Source of the DNA: Akkermansia muciniphila
GTDB lineage: Bacteria > Verrucomicrobiota > Verrucomicrobiia > Limisphaerales > SXTU01
Assembly (NCBI GenBank): GCA_945874145.1
Contig: CAMCFN010000013.1
Location: forward strand, 1-64,000
Length of the DNA: 64,000 bases
Direction of reading: 5' to 3'
Shown here: in pieces, positions 1-7,079 of the stretch
Layout: each line of letters opens with the position of its first letter
Numbering within the stretch: the stretch's first letter is position 1
Made by a program: the position numbers and the translations under genes
The notes under the pieces: generated by a model
Seen by the model: the letters and a program-made list of their open reading frames with translations, nothing else
The model's database searches: none
Told to the model about the DNA's origin: nothing

Positions 1-94
1 GCCGCTCCCCATCCTCCGTGACTCGCCGCACCGCCAGCACCCTCAGATGCGCCAGCGCCTTGTGAGATAATTTTCGCCCATCAATCTTTGGCAC
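1..94 (-). CDS. IS630-type transposase, N-terminal end (runs off the window)
   Basis: Reading the minus strand from a GTG at 94-92 gives 31 codons that continue past the window start. The peptide begins [20 protein letters not shown] and continues [11 protein letters not shown]. This matches the start of the helix-turn-helix domain of IS630-family transposases, which typically read DGRKLxHxxLxxLRxxAVxxVxxGE. Such proteins bind the element ends and cut and paste it at TA dinucleotides. Only the first 31 residues are visible, so neither the DDE catalytic part nor the element ends can be checked. It points away from the sialidase gene and may mark a recent insertion upstream of it. The family call is from a short motif, so it is moderate. 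Confidence 0.5.
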   Translation of the reverse strand, partial: MPKIDGRKLSHKALAHLRVLAVRRVTEDGER

Positions 95-198
95 CCCACA
101 ACGCTATCAATCTCAATCAGTGTAGTCTATCTAAATGACTCCGTAGTAATGACCCTGAATCCCGAAGCAACGAACGACAGGCAGGCACGTGTGCGCAA

Positions 199-223
199 GG
201 AGCGCGGCATTCCTGCCGCAAAG
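199..223 (-). repeat. Palindromic element, family A, reverse copy
   Basis: A perfect 6-bp stem (204-209 with 214-219, GCGGCA/TGCCGC) around a 4-base loop, preceded by GGAGC. It is the reverse-oriented form of the element also seen at 276, 1976, 5935, 6012 and 26672. It lies just upstream of the GTG start chosen for the sialidase. Confidence 0.6.
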
Positions 224-241
224 AGCCACGCACGGAGTGGT

Positions 242-1450
242 GTGTCCAAACCCTGCCGTGAATGGGCGGGTTTCTGCGGCCTGAAGGCCGCGCTTCTTGG
301 CCTGCTCGCCTGCGGTACCCTTACATTTCCCGCCACTGCCGCCGACTGGGCTGCGCAAGCCGTCGCCGATGCCAAGCAGGACCGCACCTCCATCCCCTAC
401 GACGGCAAGACGCCGGACAAGCTCGTCTGCGACACGACCCTGCGCCAGTTGCCCGACGGCTCGTGGGCGCTGTTCATGCTGGCGGGCGATGACTTTGAGC
501 CGTCGCCGAAGAACTACACCGGCATCACACGCAGCACGGATCAGGGCCGGACCTGGTCGCCGCTGGAGCCCATGGCCACCGGCCTGCCGCGCGCCGGACT
601 GACCACCGGCCAATGCGTCAGCGAAGTGATGGTGCGCGGGGGTCGCGTCACCGCCTTTCTCTCGACCCATTCGCAGACGTGGGGCCGCGAATGGAAATCC
701 TGGATTTTGCACAGCGACGATTCGTGCCGGACGTGGAGCAAGCCAGAGCCGGTGCCGGGCCGGCTGGCGAACTTCACCTTTGTTCGCAACCACATCGTCG
801 CGCGCGACGGCCGCATCATCATTCCCTTTCAGCACTACCTCGGTCCACCGGTTGGCACCCCGCCGCCCGCCCCGGAGCAAAAGCCCTGGCACAAGACGCT
901 CTTCCACTACGTCAGCAACCCGCGCAACGGCGTGCTCATCAGCAGCGACGGCGGGAAAACGTGGAGCGAGCACGGCAACGTGCGCCTCACCACGGACGAT
1001 CGCTATCACGGTTGGGCCGAGAACAACCTCGCCGAACTCAGCGACGGCCGCACCGCCATGATCATCCGCGCGGACCGCCTCGGGGGCGTGCTCTACTACG
1101 CAGAGTCCAAGGATGGCGGGAAGACCTGGCCCGAGTTCGCGGTGAAGACGGACATTCCCAATCCCGGATCGAAAGCCACGCTATACCCGCTCGGCGGCAA
1201 CACCGTTGCGATGCTGCACAACCCGAACCCGTCCCACCGCAGCCCGCTGGCGTTGTGGATTTCCTTCGACGGCCTCAAGACCTGGCCTTACCGCCGGGTG
1301 CTGGTGCCCGAGTCCTGCGACGGACCGAAAGGCCGCTTGAACTATCCCGACGGCTTCGTCAGCGCGGACAAGCAGTGGCTCCACTTCGCCTTCGACGACA
1401 ATCGCCACCGCGCCGTCCACTACAGCGCGAAGCTCCCGCCGCTCCAGTAG
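242..1450 (+). CDS. Secreted sialidase-like BNR-repeat hydrolase
   Basis: Likely an exported exo-sialidase or related glycoside hydrolase that removes terminal sugars such as sialic acid outside the cytoplasm or in the periplasm. The 402-residue product has an N-terminal hydrophobic segment ([17 protein letters not shown]) with a cleavage-like site before ADWAAQ. Five Asp-box-like BNR motifs are visible: [32 protein letters not shown] and SFDGLKTW, which is the signature of a sialidase propeller. GTG 242 was chosen because it has GGAG four bases upstream and gives a normal signal peptide; an in-frame ATG at 149 would add 31 unusual residues. The hydrophobic core of the signal peptide is partly encoded by a palindromic repeat (276-295). 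The catalytic residues cannot be assigned by eye, so the substrate is inferred from the family and from the nan-like genes downstream. Confidence 0.75.
   Translation: MSKPCREWAGFCGLKAALLGLLACGTLTFPATAADWAAQAVADAKQDRTSIPYDGKTPDKLVCDTTLRQLPDGSWALFMLAGDDFEPSPKNYTGITRSTDQGRTWSPLEPMATGLPRAGLTTGQCVSEVMVRGGRVTAFLSTHSQTWGREWKSWILHSDDSCRTWSKPEPVPGRLANFTFVRNHIVARDGRIIIPFQHYLGPPVGTPPPAPEQKPWHKTLFHYVSNPRNGVLISSDGGKTWSEHGNVRLTTDDRYHGWAENNLAELSDGRTAMIIRADRLGGVLYYAESKDGGKTWPEFAVKTDIPNPGSKATLYPLGGNTVAMLHNPNPSHRSPLALWISFDGLKTWPYRRVLVPESCDGPKGRLNYPDGFVSADKQWLHFAFDDNRHRAVHYSAKLPPLQ
276..295 (+). repeat. Palindromic element, family A, inside a signal-peptide coding region
   Basis: Perfect 7-bp stem GCGGCCT (276-282) and AGGCCGC (285-291) with a GA loop, followed by GCTT. 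It is read in frame as CGLKAALL and so supplies much of the hydrophobic core of the sialidase signal peptide. Confidence 0.65.
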
Positions 1451-1618
1451 CCTGACATTCCAATGTCGAGACTCTCAATGAGGCCACGCCCCAACTCGAC
1501 TTTGGAAAGTAGAGCTACGTCTGACTCGCATCTGTCGGGTTGCCCCCGCTCCGCTTCGACCGGGGAGAGCATCAACGGCCTGCCAACGGCCGCGATGGCA
1601 GCCCCCTGAACCGCAGTC

Positions 1619-1686
1619 TCTGTGTTCATCTTGTCTCTGTGGTTCCAAACCGATTTCTTTTACCACAAAGACACGATGGACACAGA
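1619..1686. repeat. Long inverted repeat (25-nt arms, 18-nt loop)
   Basis: The arm at 1619-1643 and the reverse complement of 1662-1686 agree at 22 of 25 positions. The arms contain CTCTGTGGT and ACCACAAAG. It could form a strong hairpin in RNA or a cruciform in DNA. It is not followed by a T-tract on either strand, so it does not look like a simple terminator. Confidence 0.7.
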
Positions 1687-1975
1687 GGTTCATGGGTAGT
1701 CGCCACGGCCGAAAGCCGCGCATTGGGACCATGATCCGCCACAACGATTCGGGGGCGGAACAAAGATTCATTCCCCAACGACTGGCTTCCCATCCGTGTC
1801 CGCCCTGAATCCGTGTGGCGGCTTTTGGAGAGCGCCGGGGTGAGGAGTCGAGATGCTTCCCAGCCCTCAACCTGGCTGATAGCCGATGGACGTTCACGCC
1901 GGTTCGACATGGACGCCGCTTCAGCGGCCGGCCACAGGGGGCGTCAGGTGAATTCGAGCCTGTCCGTATCGCGAG

Positions 1976-2004
1976 CGTTGAAGCGACCTGAAGGTCGCGC
2001 TCCG
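1976..2004 (+). repeat. Palindromic element, family A
   Basis: Forward copy with flanks CGTTGAA and GCTCCG. The perfect 7-bp stem is GCGACCT (1983-1989) and AGGTCGC (1992-1998) with loop GA. Both arms differ from the copy at 276 in a compensated way (GACCT/AGGTC against GGCCT/AGGCC). Confidence 0.65.
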
Positions 2005-2082
2005 TCGGAACCCGTGTCTATCCGTGGTGAATCCAACTCCCCCCGGGCTTTCGAAGCACGCGGCGAATCAGGCCACCCCACG

Positions 2083-2361
2083 TCATTTCTTGCCGGACTT
2101 GTGACTGCGCGGCTGGTTGCCACGCTCGGGCGTGCGGCCCGTGGCGCGCGGGGCTGAGCGGCGCGGTTCCTCGCGTCGAATCTCGGTGCGGCCGGCCTTA
2201 CCCTGGGCATCGCGGGCGCCTGAGCTTGCCCTCGGCGCGGCGGGGCGCTTCTGCGCGGCGGCAGCGGCGGCGGGGGGGGCTTTGCGGGCCGGCGGCGCAG
2301 GCGGCGGGGTAACAACGACGAGGCTGGGCGTTCTGGGGGGGGCTGGCTGCTTGGCTTTCAT
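2083..2361 (-). CDS. Small basic Ala/Pro/Arg-rich protein
   Basis: A 92-residue frame read from ATG 2361 and ending KSGKK at 2083. It begins MKAKQPAPPRTPSLVVVTPP, continues through an Ala-rich stretch and ends in an Arg/Lys-rich tail. There is no signal peptide and no recognisable domain. The strong positive charge and low complexity recall small nucleic-acid-binding or ribosome-associated basic proteins, but this is only a compositional resemblance. No clear ribosome binding site is seen. The opposite strand is also open here, so the call is weak. Confidence 0.35.
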   Translation of the reverse strand: MKAKQPAPPRTPSLVVVTPPPAPPARKAPPAAAAAAQKRPAAPRASSGARDAQGKAGRTEIRREEPRRSAPRATGRTPERGNQPRSHKSGKK

Positions 2362-2723
2362 GGAATGACCGTATGCGCCCAGCGGCAAGGGCACAACCCT
2401 TCGTTAGCCAAGGACTGCCCGCAGCTTGGCTTTATGCTTGAGGCGGTGCTCGGAGAAGCCGGATGCCATGTAGCGGAGCGATTTCGCATGGGGTCAAATG
2501 CTTGGCCGCACCTCACGTGACGGAGGTGGCGGCGGCGGGAGAAACGAACTTTCAAAGTCCAGCTTCCGACGTTGAATGTTCAGAGTGGCGGTTTGAACGT
2601 TGGCAGTTCACCGTTTTTCCTCGTGCCTGACGTGTTCACCAAGGCCAAGCGGTCGGCGGTCATGACGCGCATCCGGTCGCGGGGGAACCAGAGCACGGAG
2701 CTGGCGCTGGGCCGGCTGTCACC

Positions 2724-2753
2724 GCAACTCGGCGCTCACAGAGCGCCGCTACA
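2724..2753 (+). repeat. Palindromic element, family B, inside vsr
   Basis: Perfect 7-bp stem GGCGCTC (2731-2737) and GAGCGCC with loop ACA, flanked by GCAACTC and GCTACA. A second copy lies at 15725-15755; the two agree at 26 of 30 positions and most differences fall in the stem. Confidence 0.65.
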
Positions 2754-3083
2754 TCAGCCACGGGTTCAAGGGCTGAAATCGCGGAGGTTTGAGGGTCATG
2801 GATTCTCTCCCCAGAGCGGAGAGGGAGGAATACTTCGCGTCCGACCCGATTTTGTCTTCCCCAAGCTGCGGCTGGCGGTCTTTGTGGACGATTGCTTCTG
2901 GCACGCGTGCCCGAGGCACGGCACGAAGCCGAAGGGCAATGGCGCTTTCTGGCGGAAGAAGTTCGCCGCCAACCAGGCGCGCGACCAGCTCGTGACGCGC
3001 ACGCTGCGCAAGGTTGGCTGGCGGCCGCTGCGGATTTGGGAGCACGATTTGCATCGAGACCCCAAGCGAACGCAGCAAAGACG

Positions 3084-3135
3084 TCCGCCACCCTCGCCCG
3101 AGCCAGCTCCCCGTTCGAGGCGAGGAGGGTGCGGA
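3084..3135. repeat. Inverted repeat that shifts the vsr reading frame
   Basis: TCCGCCACCCTC (3084-3095) and GAGGGTGCGGA (3125-3135) are reverse complements apart from one extra base. The intervening 29 bases are GC-rich. It separates the conserved EHDLHRDPK end of Vsr from its probable native tail. Confidence 0.5.
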
Positions 3136-3174
3136 AGCGAGGCTGGTGGCGCGGCGGCGGCGGGCGTTGGAACG

Positions 3175-3198
3175 GTAGGTCAGCGCATCCGGCCTGAC
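3175..3198 (+). repeat. Palindromic element, family C, partial copy
   Basis: The 24-nt block starting GTAGGTCAGCGCATCC and ending GCCTGAC matches 18520-18543 with two mismatches. It starts at the probable original stop codon of vsr. Only one arm of the longer element seen in the epimerase gene is evident here. Confidence 0.5.
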
Positions 3199-3300
3199 GC
3201 TCGCTGCGCAGCATTCCCCCGGGGCAGAATTGAGCCGTGCTTCAGCCGATGAATTTCACTCAAGGCGTGGATGCAAACAAAGCCTTGGCCATGAAGGCGG

Positions 3301-3774
3301 ATGCGGTGTCCTTTGTGCGTCATGGTGGATCAACCAGTCCCGCAGTCTGCTCCGGCGGTCATGCCATGCGCCAGCACGGCAAGCCGAACATTGTTCTTCT
3401 CGACGCTTGCCACCGTCGGCGATCAGTTCGGCCAAGCTACGAAAGCTTGGTCCCGCCTGCGGCCGACAACATGCCTGTTTGAGACGAGTTGGTTCCTCAC
3501 CCTGGGGGTGGCGGACATGGTGATGACGACGGTCCTGCTGAACACCGGGATGGCGTGCGAGATCAACCCTCTGGCCCGGTTCTTCCTGTTTTCCATCGGG
3601 CTGCACGGGCTCGTTGGCTACAAATGCGTGACGCTCGTGGTGGCCGCCGTGTGCGCCCAGCTTATCACGCGGCACCGCCCCCGGACAGCGAAGGCGGTGT
3701 TGCATACCGGCATCTGGGTGCAGTTGGTGGTGGTGGCCTACAGCGTGGTGCTGCTGACGTTGGTGGACGAATAG
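3301..3774 (+). CDS. Small integral membrane protein, DUF5658-like
   Basis: The second half is clearly membrane-embedded, with three to four hydrophobic stretches: WFLTLGVADMVMTTVLL, LARFFLFSIGLHGLVG, CVTLVVAAVCAQLI and WVQLVVVAYSVVLLTLV. The motif ADMVMTTVLLNTGMACEINP fits the DUF5658 family, in which a helix starts near an Asp and a conserved E-x-NP follows. The function of that family is not known. ATG 3301 has AAGG nearby, but the first 50 residues are atypical and contain a palindromic repeat (3428-3466), so the true start may be ATG 3361 or later. It stands alone between repeats. Confidence 0.55.
   Translation: MRCPLCVMVDQPVPQSAPAVMPCASTASRTLFFSTLATVGDQFGQATKAWSRLRPTTCLFETSWFLTLGVADMVMTTVLLNTGMACEINPLARFFLFSIGLHGLVGYKCVTLVVAAVCAQLITRHRPRTAKAVLHTGIWVQLVVVAYSVVLLTLVDE
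3428..3466 (+). repeat. Nested inverted repeat inside the DUF5658-like gene
   Basis: Outer arms TCGGCC (3428-3433) and GGCCGA (3461-3466) enclose an inner pair CCAAGCT and AAGCTTGG. It is translated in frame near the N-terminus of the small membrane protein. Confidence 0.5.
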
Positions 3775-3859
3775 GAATCACCCGCAAGGGCGGCAATGAG
3801 GCAGCCAGCCGCTGCCTTCTATTGCAGCGACGGCCGCTGCCTGACATTCTCAGCGGCAC

Positions 3860-5047
3860 ATGAAGCCCAGCCGCCGCCGATTCCTCGGGACCGTTGCCGC
3901 CAGCAGCATCGCTTTCGCCGCGCGCGGAGCTGGGGCCGTGCCGCGCTGGAGCGTCGCCGTCATCGGGCACACGGGGCGTGGGGATTACGGGCACGGGCTG
4001 GACACGATGTGGGAGAAGCTGCCGGAGACGGAGCTGCTGGCCGTGGCCGACCCGGACGCCAAGGGCCTCGCCGCCGCCCAGCAGCGGCTCAAGGTCACGC
4101 GGGGGTTCGCCGACTATCGAAAGATGCTGGCCGAGGTGAAGCCGGACATCGTCGCCATCGGCATGCGCCACGCGGACCAGCACCGGGAGGTGGCGCTGGC
4201 GGTGGCGGCGTCGGGTGCGCGCGGCATCTACATGGAGAAGCCGTTTTGCCGCACCCCGGCAGAGGCGGATGAAATCGTCGCGGCCTGCGAGCAGAAGAAC
4301 GTGAAGCTTGCCCTCGCGCACCGCAACCGCTGGCATCCCGCGCTGCCCGCCATTGACAAGCTGGTGAAGGCGGACGCCATCGGACGGCTGCTGGAATTGC
4401 GGGCGCGCGGCAAGGAAGACCCGCGCGGCGGCTCACTGGACTTGTGGGTGCTCGGCTCGCACCTGTTGAACTTGCTCAACTACTTCGGCGGCCAGCCCCT
4501 CGGGTGCTCCGCCACAGTGTTGCAGGCGGGCAAGCCCATCACCCGCGCGGACGTGAAGGACGGGGCGGAGGGTCTCGGCCCGCTCGCGGGCAACGAAGTC
4601 CACGCGCGCTTCGACATGGAGCGCGGCGTGCCGGCTTACTTAGACTCGGTTGCCAACGCGGGGGACCGTGCCGCCGGCTTCGGTCTGCAACTGATCGGCA
4701 CCAAAGGCATCATTGATCTGCGCGTGGACCAGGACCCGGTAGCGCACTACCTCGCCGGCAATCCCTTCCGCCCCGTGAAGGATCCGCGCGTTTGGGTGCC
4801 CATCAGTTCGGCCGGCATCGGCCAGCCGGAGCCGGTCGCTGACATGGGCAGGCAGGTCATGGCGCATCTCGTCGGCGGACGCGACCTGATGGCGGCCATC
4901 CGCGAGAACCGCCAGCCTTTGTGCAGCGCCCGCGACGGACGGACGACGGTCGAAATGATCGCGGCGGTCTTCGAGTCACATCGGCTGCAAGGCCAGCGCG
5001 TCGCCTTCCCGCTGGCGGCCCGGGACAATCCGCTGGCCCGGCTTTGA
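3860..5047 (+). CDS. Tat-exported Gfo/Idh/MocA family oxidoreductase
   Basis: A 395-residue NAD(P)-dependent sugar dehydrogenase-type protein. The N-terminus MKPSRRRFLGTVAASSIAFA is a Tat signal with the twin-arginine RRRFLG, so it is folded in the cytoplasm and exported. A Rossmann start follows (WSVAVIGHTGRGDYG), then the family's EKP motif in YMEKPFCRTPAEADEIV, where the lysine normally acts in catalysis. The C-terminal alpha/beta domain is present at normal length. ATG 3860 directly precedes the Tat signal. It heads the glycan cluster and is followed after about 50 bases by the RraA-like gene. Its sugar substrate cannot be read from the sequence. A second Tat-type member lies at 49483-50775. 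Confidence 0.85.
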   Translation: MKPSRRRFLGTVAASSIAFAARGAGAVPRWSVAVIGHTGRGDYGHGLDTMWEKLPETELLAVADPDAKGLAAAQQRLKVTRGFADYRKMLAEVKPDIVAIGMRHADQHREVALAVAASGARGIYMEKPFCRTPAEADEIVAACEQKNVKLALAHRNRWHPALPAIDKLVKADAIGRLLELRARGKEDPRGGSLDLWVLGSHLLNLLNYFGGQPLGCSATVLQAGKPITRADVKDGAEGLGPLAGNEVHARFDMERGVPAYLDSVANAGDRAAGFGLQLIGTKGIIDLRVDQDPVAHYLAGNPFRPVKDPRVWVPISSAGIGQPEPVADMGRQVMAHLVGGRDLMAAIRENRQPLCSARDGRTTVEMIAAVFESHRLQGQRVAFPLAARDNPLARL

Positions 5048-5099
5048 TTGCCGAGTGGTGACCACCCCAAGATTTCCTCGGCTCACAGAAGCCCAATCC

Positions 5100-5864
5100 A
5101 TGAATCCAACGACTCCGACCCGCCAGCTTTCTCACGCCGACCTGCACCAGCTCCAGCGCTGGAACACGCCGACCATTTACAACGGCTGGGAGCAGATCAC
5201 GAAGCACGACCGCACGCGCGATGGCTTCAACCTTGAGGAGACGCGCGACTTCATGCCGCAGATGGGGCCGATGGTCGGCTACGCGGTGACGGTGGTCATC
5301 GAGCCGAGCAACCCGAAGCACAGGGAGAAAGCCGGTTCATTGGGCGATTACCGGCGCTACCTCGCCAGCGTGCCGGGGCCGAAAATCGTCGTGGTGCAGG
5401 ATCTCGACAAGCCGCGAGTCATCGGCTCGTTCTGGGGCGAGGTGAACGCGAACACGCATCGCGCGCTGGGCTGTGTGGGCACCGTCACCGACGGCGCAGT
5501 GCGCGATCTGGACGAGATGACTAATGCGGGTTTCAAGGCGCTCGCCCGCCGCCTGTGTGTCGGTCACGCGTGGGTCACGCCGGTGCGCTGGGGTTGTCCG
5601 GTCGAGGTCTTTGGCCAGCGCATCGAGCCCGGCCAGCTCATCCATGCGGACAAGCACGGCTTCTTCGCCGTGCCGCCCGAGGACGAGCCACGCCTGCTGG
5701 AAGCCGCGCGCTTCATGGACAGCAACGAGTGCAACACCGTCATCGCCGCCGCGCGGGACGCGGCGGGCAAGCCCTACGAGCAGGTGCTGGCGGAGATGGA
5801 CGCGGCAGGCGCGGCCTTCCGCGACGCGGCAAAGCAGAAGTTTTCCCGCGGCGGCGAATGGTGA
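5100..5864 (+). CDS. RraA-like protein (HMG/CHA aldolase or regulator family)
   Basis: A 254-residue cytoplasmic protein. The family core is clear: NANTHRALGCVGTVTDGAVR followed by DLDEM, which is the G-x-V-TDGxxRD motif of the RraA / 4-hydroxy-4-methyl-2-oxoglutarate aldolase superfamily. It then continues PVEVFGQRIEPGQLIHADKH, the usual metal-site region. Family members cleave 4-carboxy-2-hydroxy acids or bind RNase E; in glycan clusters they are often annotated only as RraA-like. ATG 5100 was chosen because the next upstream start at 5055 would add residues that overlap the intergenic spacer. No signal peptide is present. It may process a pyruvate-type acid made from sugar-acid breakdown, but this is inference. 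Confidence 0.8.
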   Translation: MNPTTPTRQLSHADLHQLQRWNTPTIYNGWEQITKHDRTRDGFNLEETRDFMPQMGPMVGYAVTVVIEPSNPKHREKAGSLGDYRRYLASVPGPKIVVVQDLDKPRVIGSFWGEVNANTHRALGCVGTVTDGAVRDLDEMTNAGFKALARRLCVGHAWVTPVRWGCPVEVFGQRIEPGQLIHADKHGFFAVPPEDEPRLLEAARFMDSNECNTVIAAARDAAGKPYEQVLAEMDAAGAAFRDAAKQKFSRGGEW

Positions 5865-5906
5865 ACGGGCGGCGGACAATCGTGTCCGCAGAGTTTTGAG
5901 CCAGAG

Positions 5907-7079
5907 ATGAACACAGTTGGACACGGATGCGCACGGAGCGCGGCCTTCAGGCCGCTTCAGGCCGCGGCGTCAGCCACGCGTTCAAACTGCTGGCAGCACC
6001 CCGGCGACCGGACGCTGAAGCGGCGTGAACGCCACGCTCCGCAAGCCACGCCCGCGCTCGTCCTGCTCATTTTGCACCTGTTTACCTCCACCACCTTCGC
6101 CGCCGACTCCACCAGTTGGTCGCGTCTCCCTTCGCTGCCCGACAAGGAGGGCTTCGCGTCCATGTTCGCGGGCGTGAGCGGGGGCGCGTTGCTCGCAGCG
6201 GGCGGAGCGAACTTCCCGGACCAGAAGCCCTGGGCGGGCGGGAAGAAGGTCTGGTATGACACGGTCTTCGTGCTGGAGCAGCCGGACGGCGCGTGGAAGG
6301 TCGCGGGCAAGCTGCCGCGTCCGCTGGGCTACGGCGTGAGCGTGTCGCATGGCGGCGGAGTCGTGTGTGTCGGCGGCAGCGATGCGGCCGGGCACCGGGC
6401 GGAGGGTTTCCGCCTCGACTGGCGCGGCGGAAAACTGAAGACGCAGGCGGTGCCCCCCCTGCCCCGCCCGGTGGCAAACTCCAGCGGTGCGCTGCTCGGC
6501 GACACGCTCTACGTCGCTGGCGGCATGGAGAAGCCCGACTCCACCAGCACGCTGAAGACGTTCTACGCCTTCGACCTCGCAGCAAAGCAACCCGCTTGGC
6601 GTGAACTAGAGCCGTGGCCCGGTCCGGCGCGGATGCTCGCAGTCGCAGCGACGCAGGACGGTTCGTTCTTCCTCGTGAGCGGCACGGACTTTTCGGCTGG
6701 GCCGGACGGCAAGCCGGTTCGGACCTACTTGAAGGATGGCTATCGCTACACGCCGGGCAAAGGCTGGCAGCGCATCGCGGACTTGCCGCGCGCCGCCGTA
6801 GCCGCGCCCTCGCCCGCACCGACCGTCGGCACCACACAGTTCCTTGTGATGAGCGGCGACGACGCGGCGCAACTCACCGTCGCGCCGACCGAGCACAGGG
6901 GCTTTCCGAAGAGCGTCCTCACCTACGATACGCGCGCCGACCGTTGGACCGAGGCCGCCCCCACACCTGCCCCGCGCGTGACCGTGCCGACGGTGCATTG
7001 GAAGGGCGCGTGGCTGGTGGTGAGCGGTGAACAGAAGCCCGGCATCCGCTCGCCGGAAATTTGGAGATGGCAACCATGA
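5907..7079 (+). CDS. nanM: NanM-like sialic acid mutarotase (kelch propeller), N-terminus rearranged
   Basis: A kelch beta-propeller of the cyclically permuted NanM/YjhT mutarotase type, which speeds interconversion of alpha and beta N-acetylneuraminate in the periplasm. Visible kelch-type blades include GALLAAGGANFPDQKPWAGG, GGVVCVGGSDAAGHRAEGF, GDTLYVAGGMEKPDSTS and FLVMSGDD. The phrase GGANFP with KVWYD is typical of NanM. A hydrophobic segment ALVLLILHLFTSTTFA before ADSTSW looks like a signal peptide core. The only ATG upstream (5907) lies in a degenerate repeat phrase, and 45 residues before the signal core are encoded by two palindromic elements (5935-5959, 6012-6041), so the real start is uncertain. 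The stop overlaps the next gene's ATG (ATGA at 7076), indicating coupled translation. Confidence 0.8.
   Translation: MNTVGHGCARSAAFRPLQAAASATRSNCWQHPGDRTLKRRERHAPQATPALVLLILHLFTSTTFAADSTSWSRLPSLPDKEGFASMFAGVSGGALLAAGGANFPDQKPWAGGKKVWYDTVFVLEQPDGAWKVAGKLPRPLGYGVSVSHGGGVVCVGGSDAAGHRAEGFRLDWRGGKLKTQAVPPLPRPVANSSGALLGDTLYVAGGMEKPDSTSTLKTFYAFDLAAKQPAWRELEPWPGPARMLAVAATQDGSFFLVSGTDFSAGPDGKPVRTYLKDGYRYTPGKGWQRIADLPRAAVAAPSPAPTVGTTQFLVMSGDDAAQLTVAPTEHRGFPKSVLTYDTRADRWTEAAPTPAPRVTVPTVHWKGAWLVVSGEQKPGIRSPEIWRWQP
5935..5959 (-). repeat. Palindromic element, family A, reverse copy
   Basis: GGAGC flank, then perfect 7-bp stem GCGGCCT (5940-5946) and AGGCCGC (5949-5955) with loop TC, then TTCA. Lies in frame in the N-terminal extension of the NanM-like gene. 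Confidence 0.65.
6012..6041 (+). repeat. Palindromic element, family A, forward copy
   Basis: Flanks ACGCTGAAGC and ACGCTCCG. The stem GGCGT (6022-6026) and ACGCC (6029-6033) around loop GA is perfect but different in sequence from the other copies, showing compensated stem change. Confidence 0.65.

Larger units (their letters stand above)
1451..2082. other. Non-coding, repeat-rich intergenic region
   Basis: About 630 bases without a credible gene. Short open frames here lack family motifs. It holds a long imperfect hairpin (1619-1686), degenerate phrases of the type 'ccgtgtccgcc...atccgtgtgg' near 1787-1820 and 'cccgtgtctatccgtggt' near 2011, and a family A palindrome at 1976-2004. Such mosaics are common between genes of Verrucomicrobiota and Planctomycetota; no function is assigned. 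Confidence 0.5.
2623..3178 (+). pseudogene. vsr: vsr-like mismatch endonuclease, interrupted by palindromic repeats
   Basis: Vsr nicks DNA at T:G mismatches arising from 5-methylcytosine deamination. The frame from GTG 2623 reads PDVFTKAKRSAVMTRIRSRG and TELALGRL, then, after foreign sequence, RPDFVFPKLRLAVFVDDCFW, HACPRHGTKP, GAFWRKKFAANQARDQLVTR and LRIWEHDL. These are the conserved Vsr blocks, including the PDFVFP aspartate and the FWH histidine. The block that should join TELALGRL to RPDFVFP (normally near HGI.GWRRH) is replaced by about 40 unrelated residues encoded by a hairpin at 2724-2753 and further repeat sequence to about 2829. After EHDLHRDPK a second palindrome (3084-3135) shifts the frame. 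The likely original tail, RLVARRRRALER then TAG at 3176, is in another frame; the current frame instead runs on to 3252. The protein is probably non-functional. No adjacent cytosine methylase is present. Confidence 0.7.
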
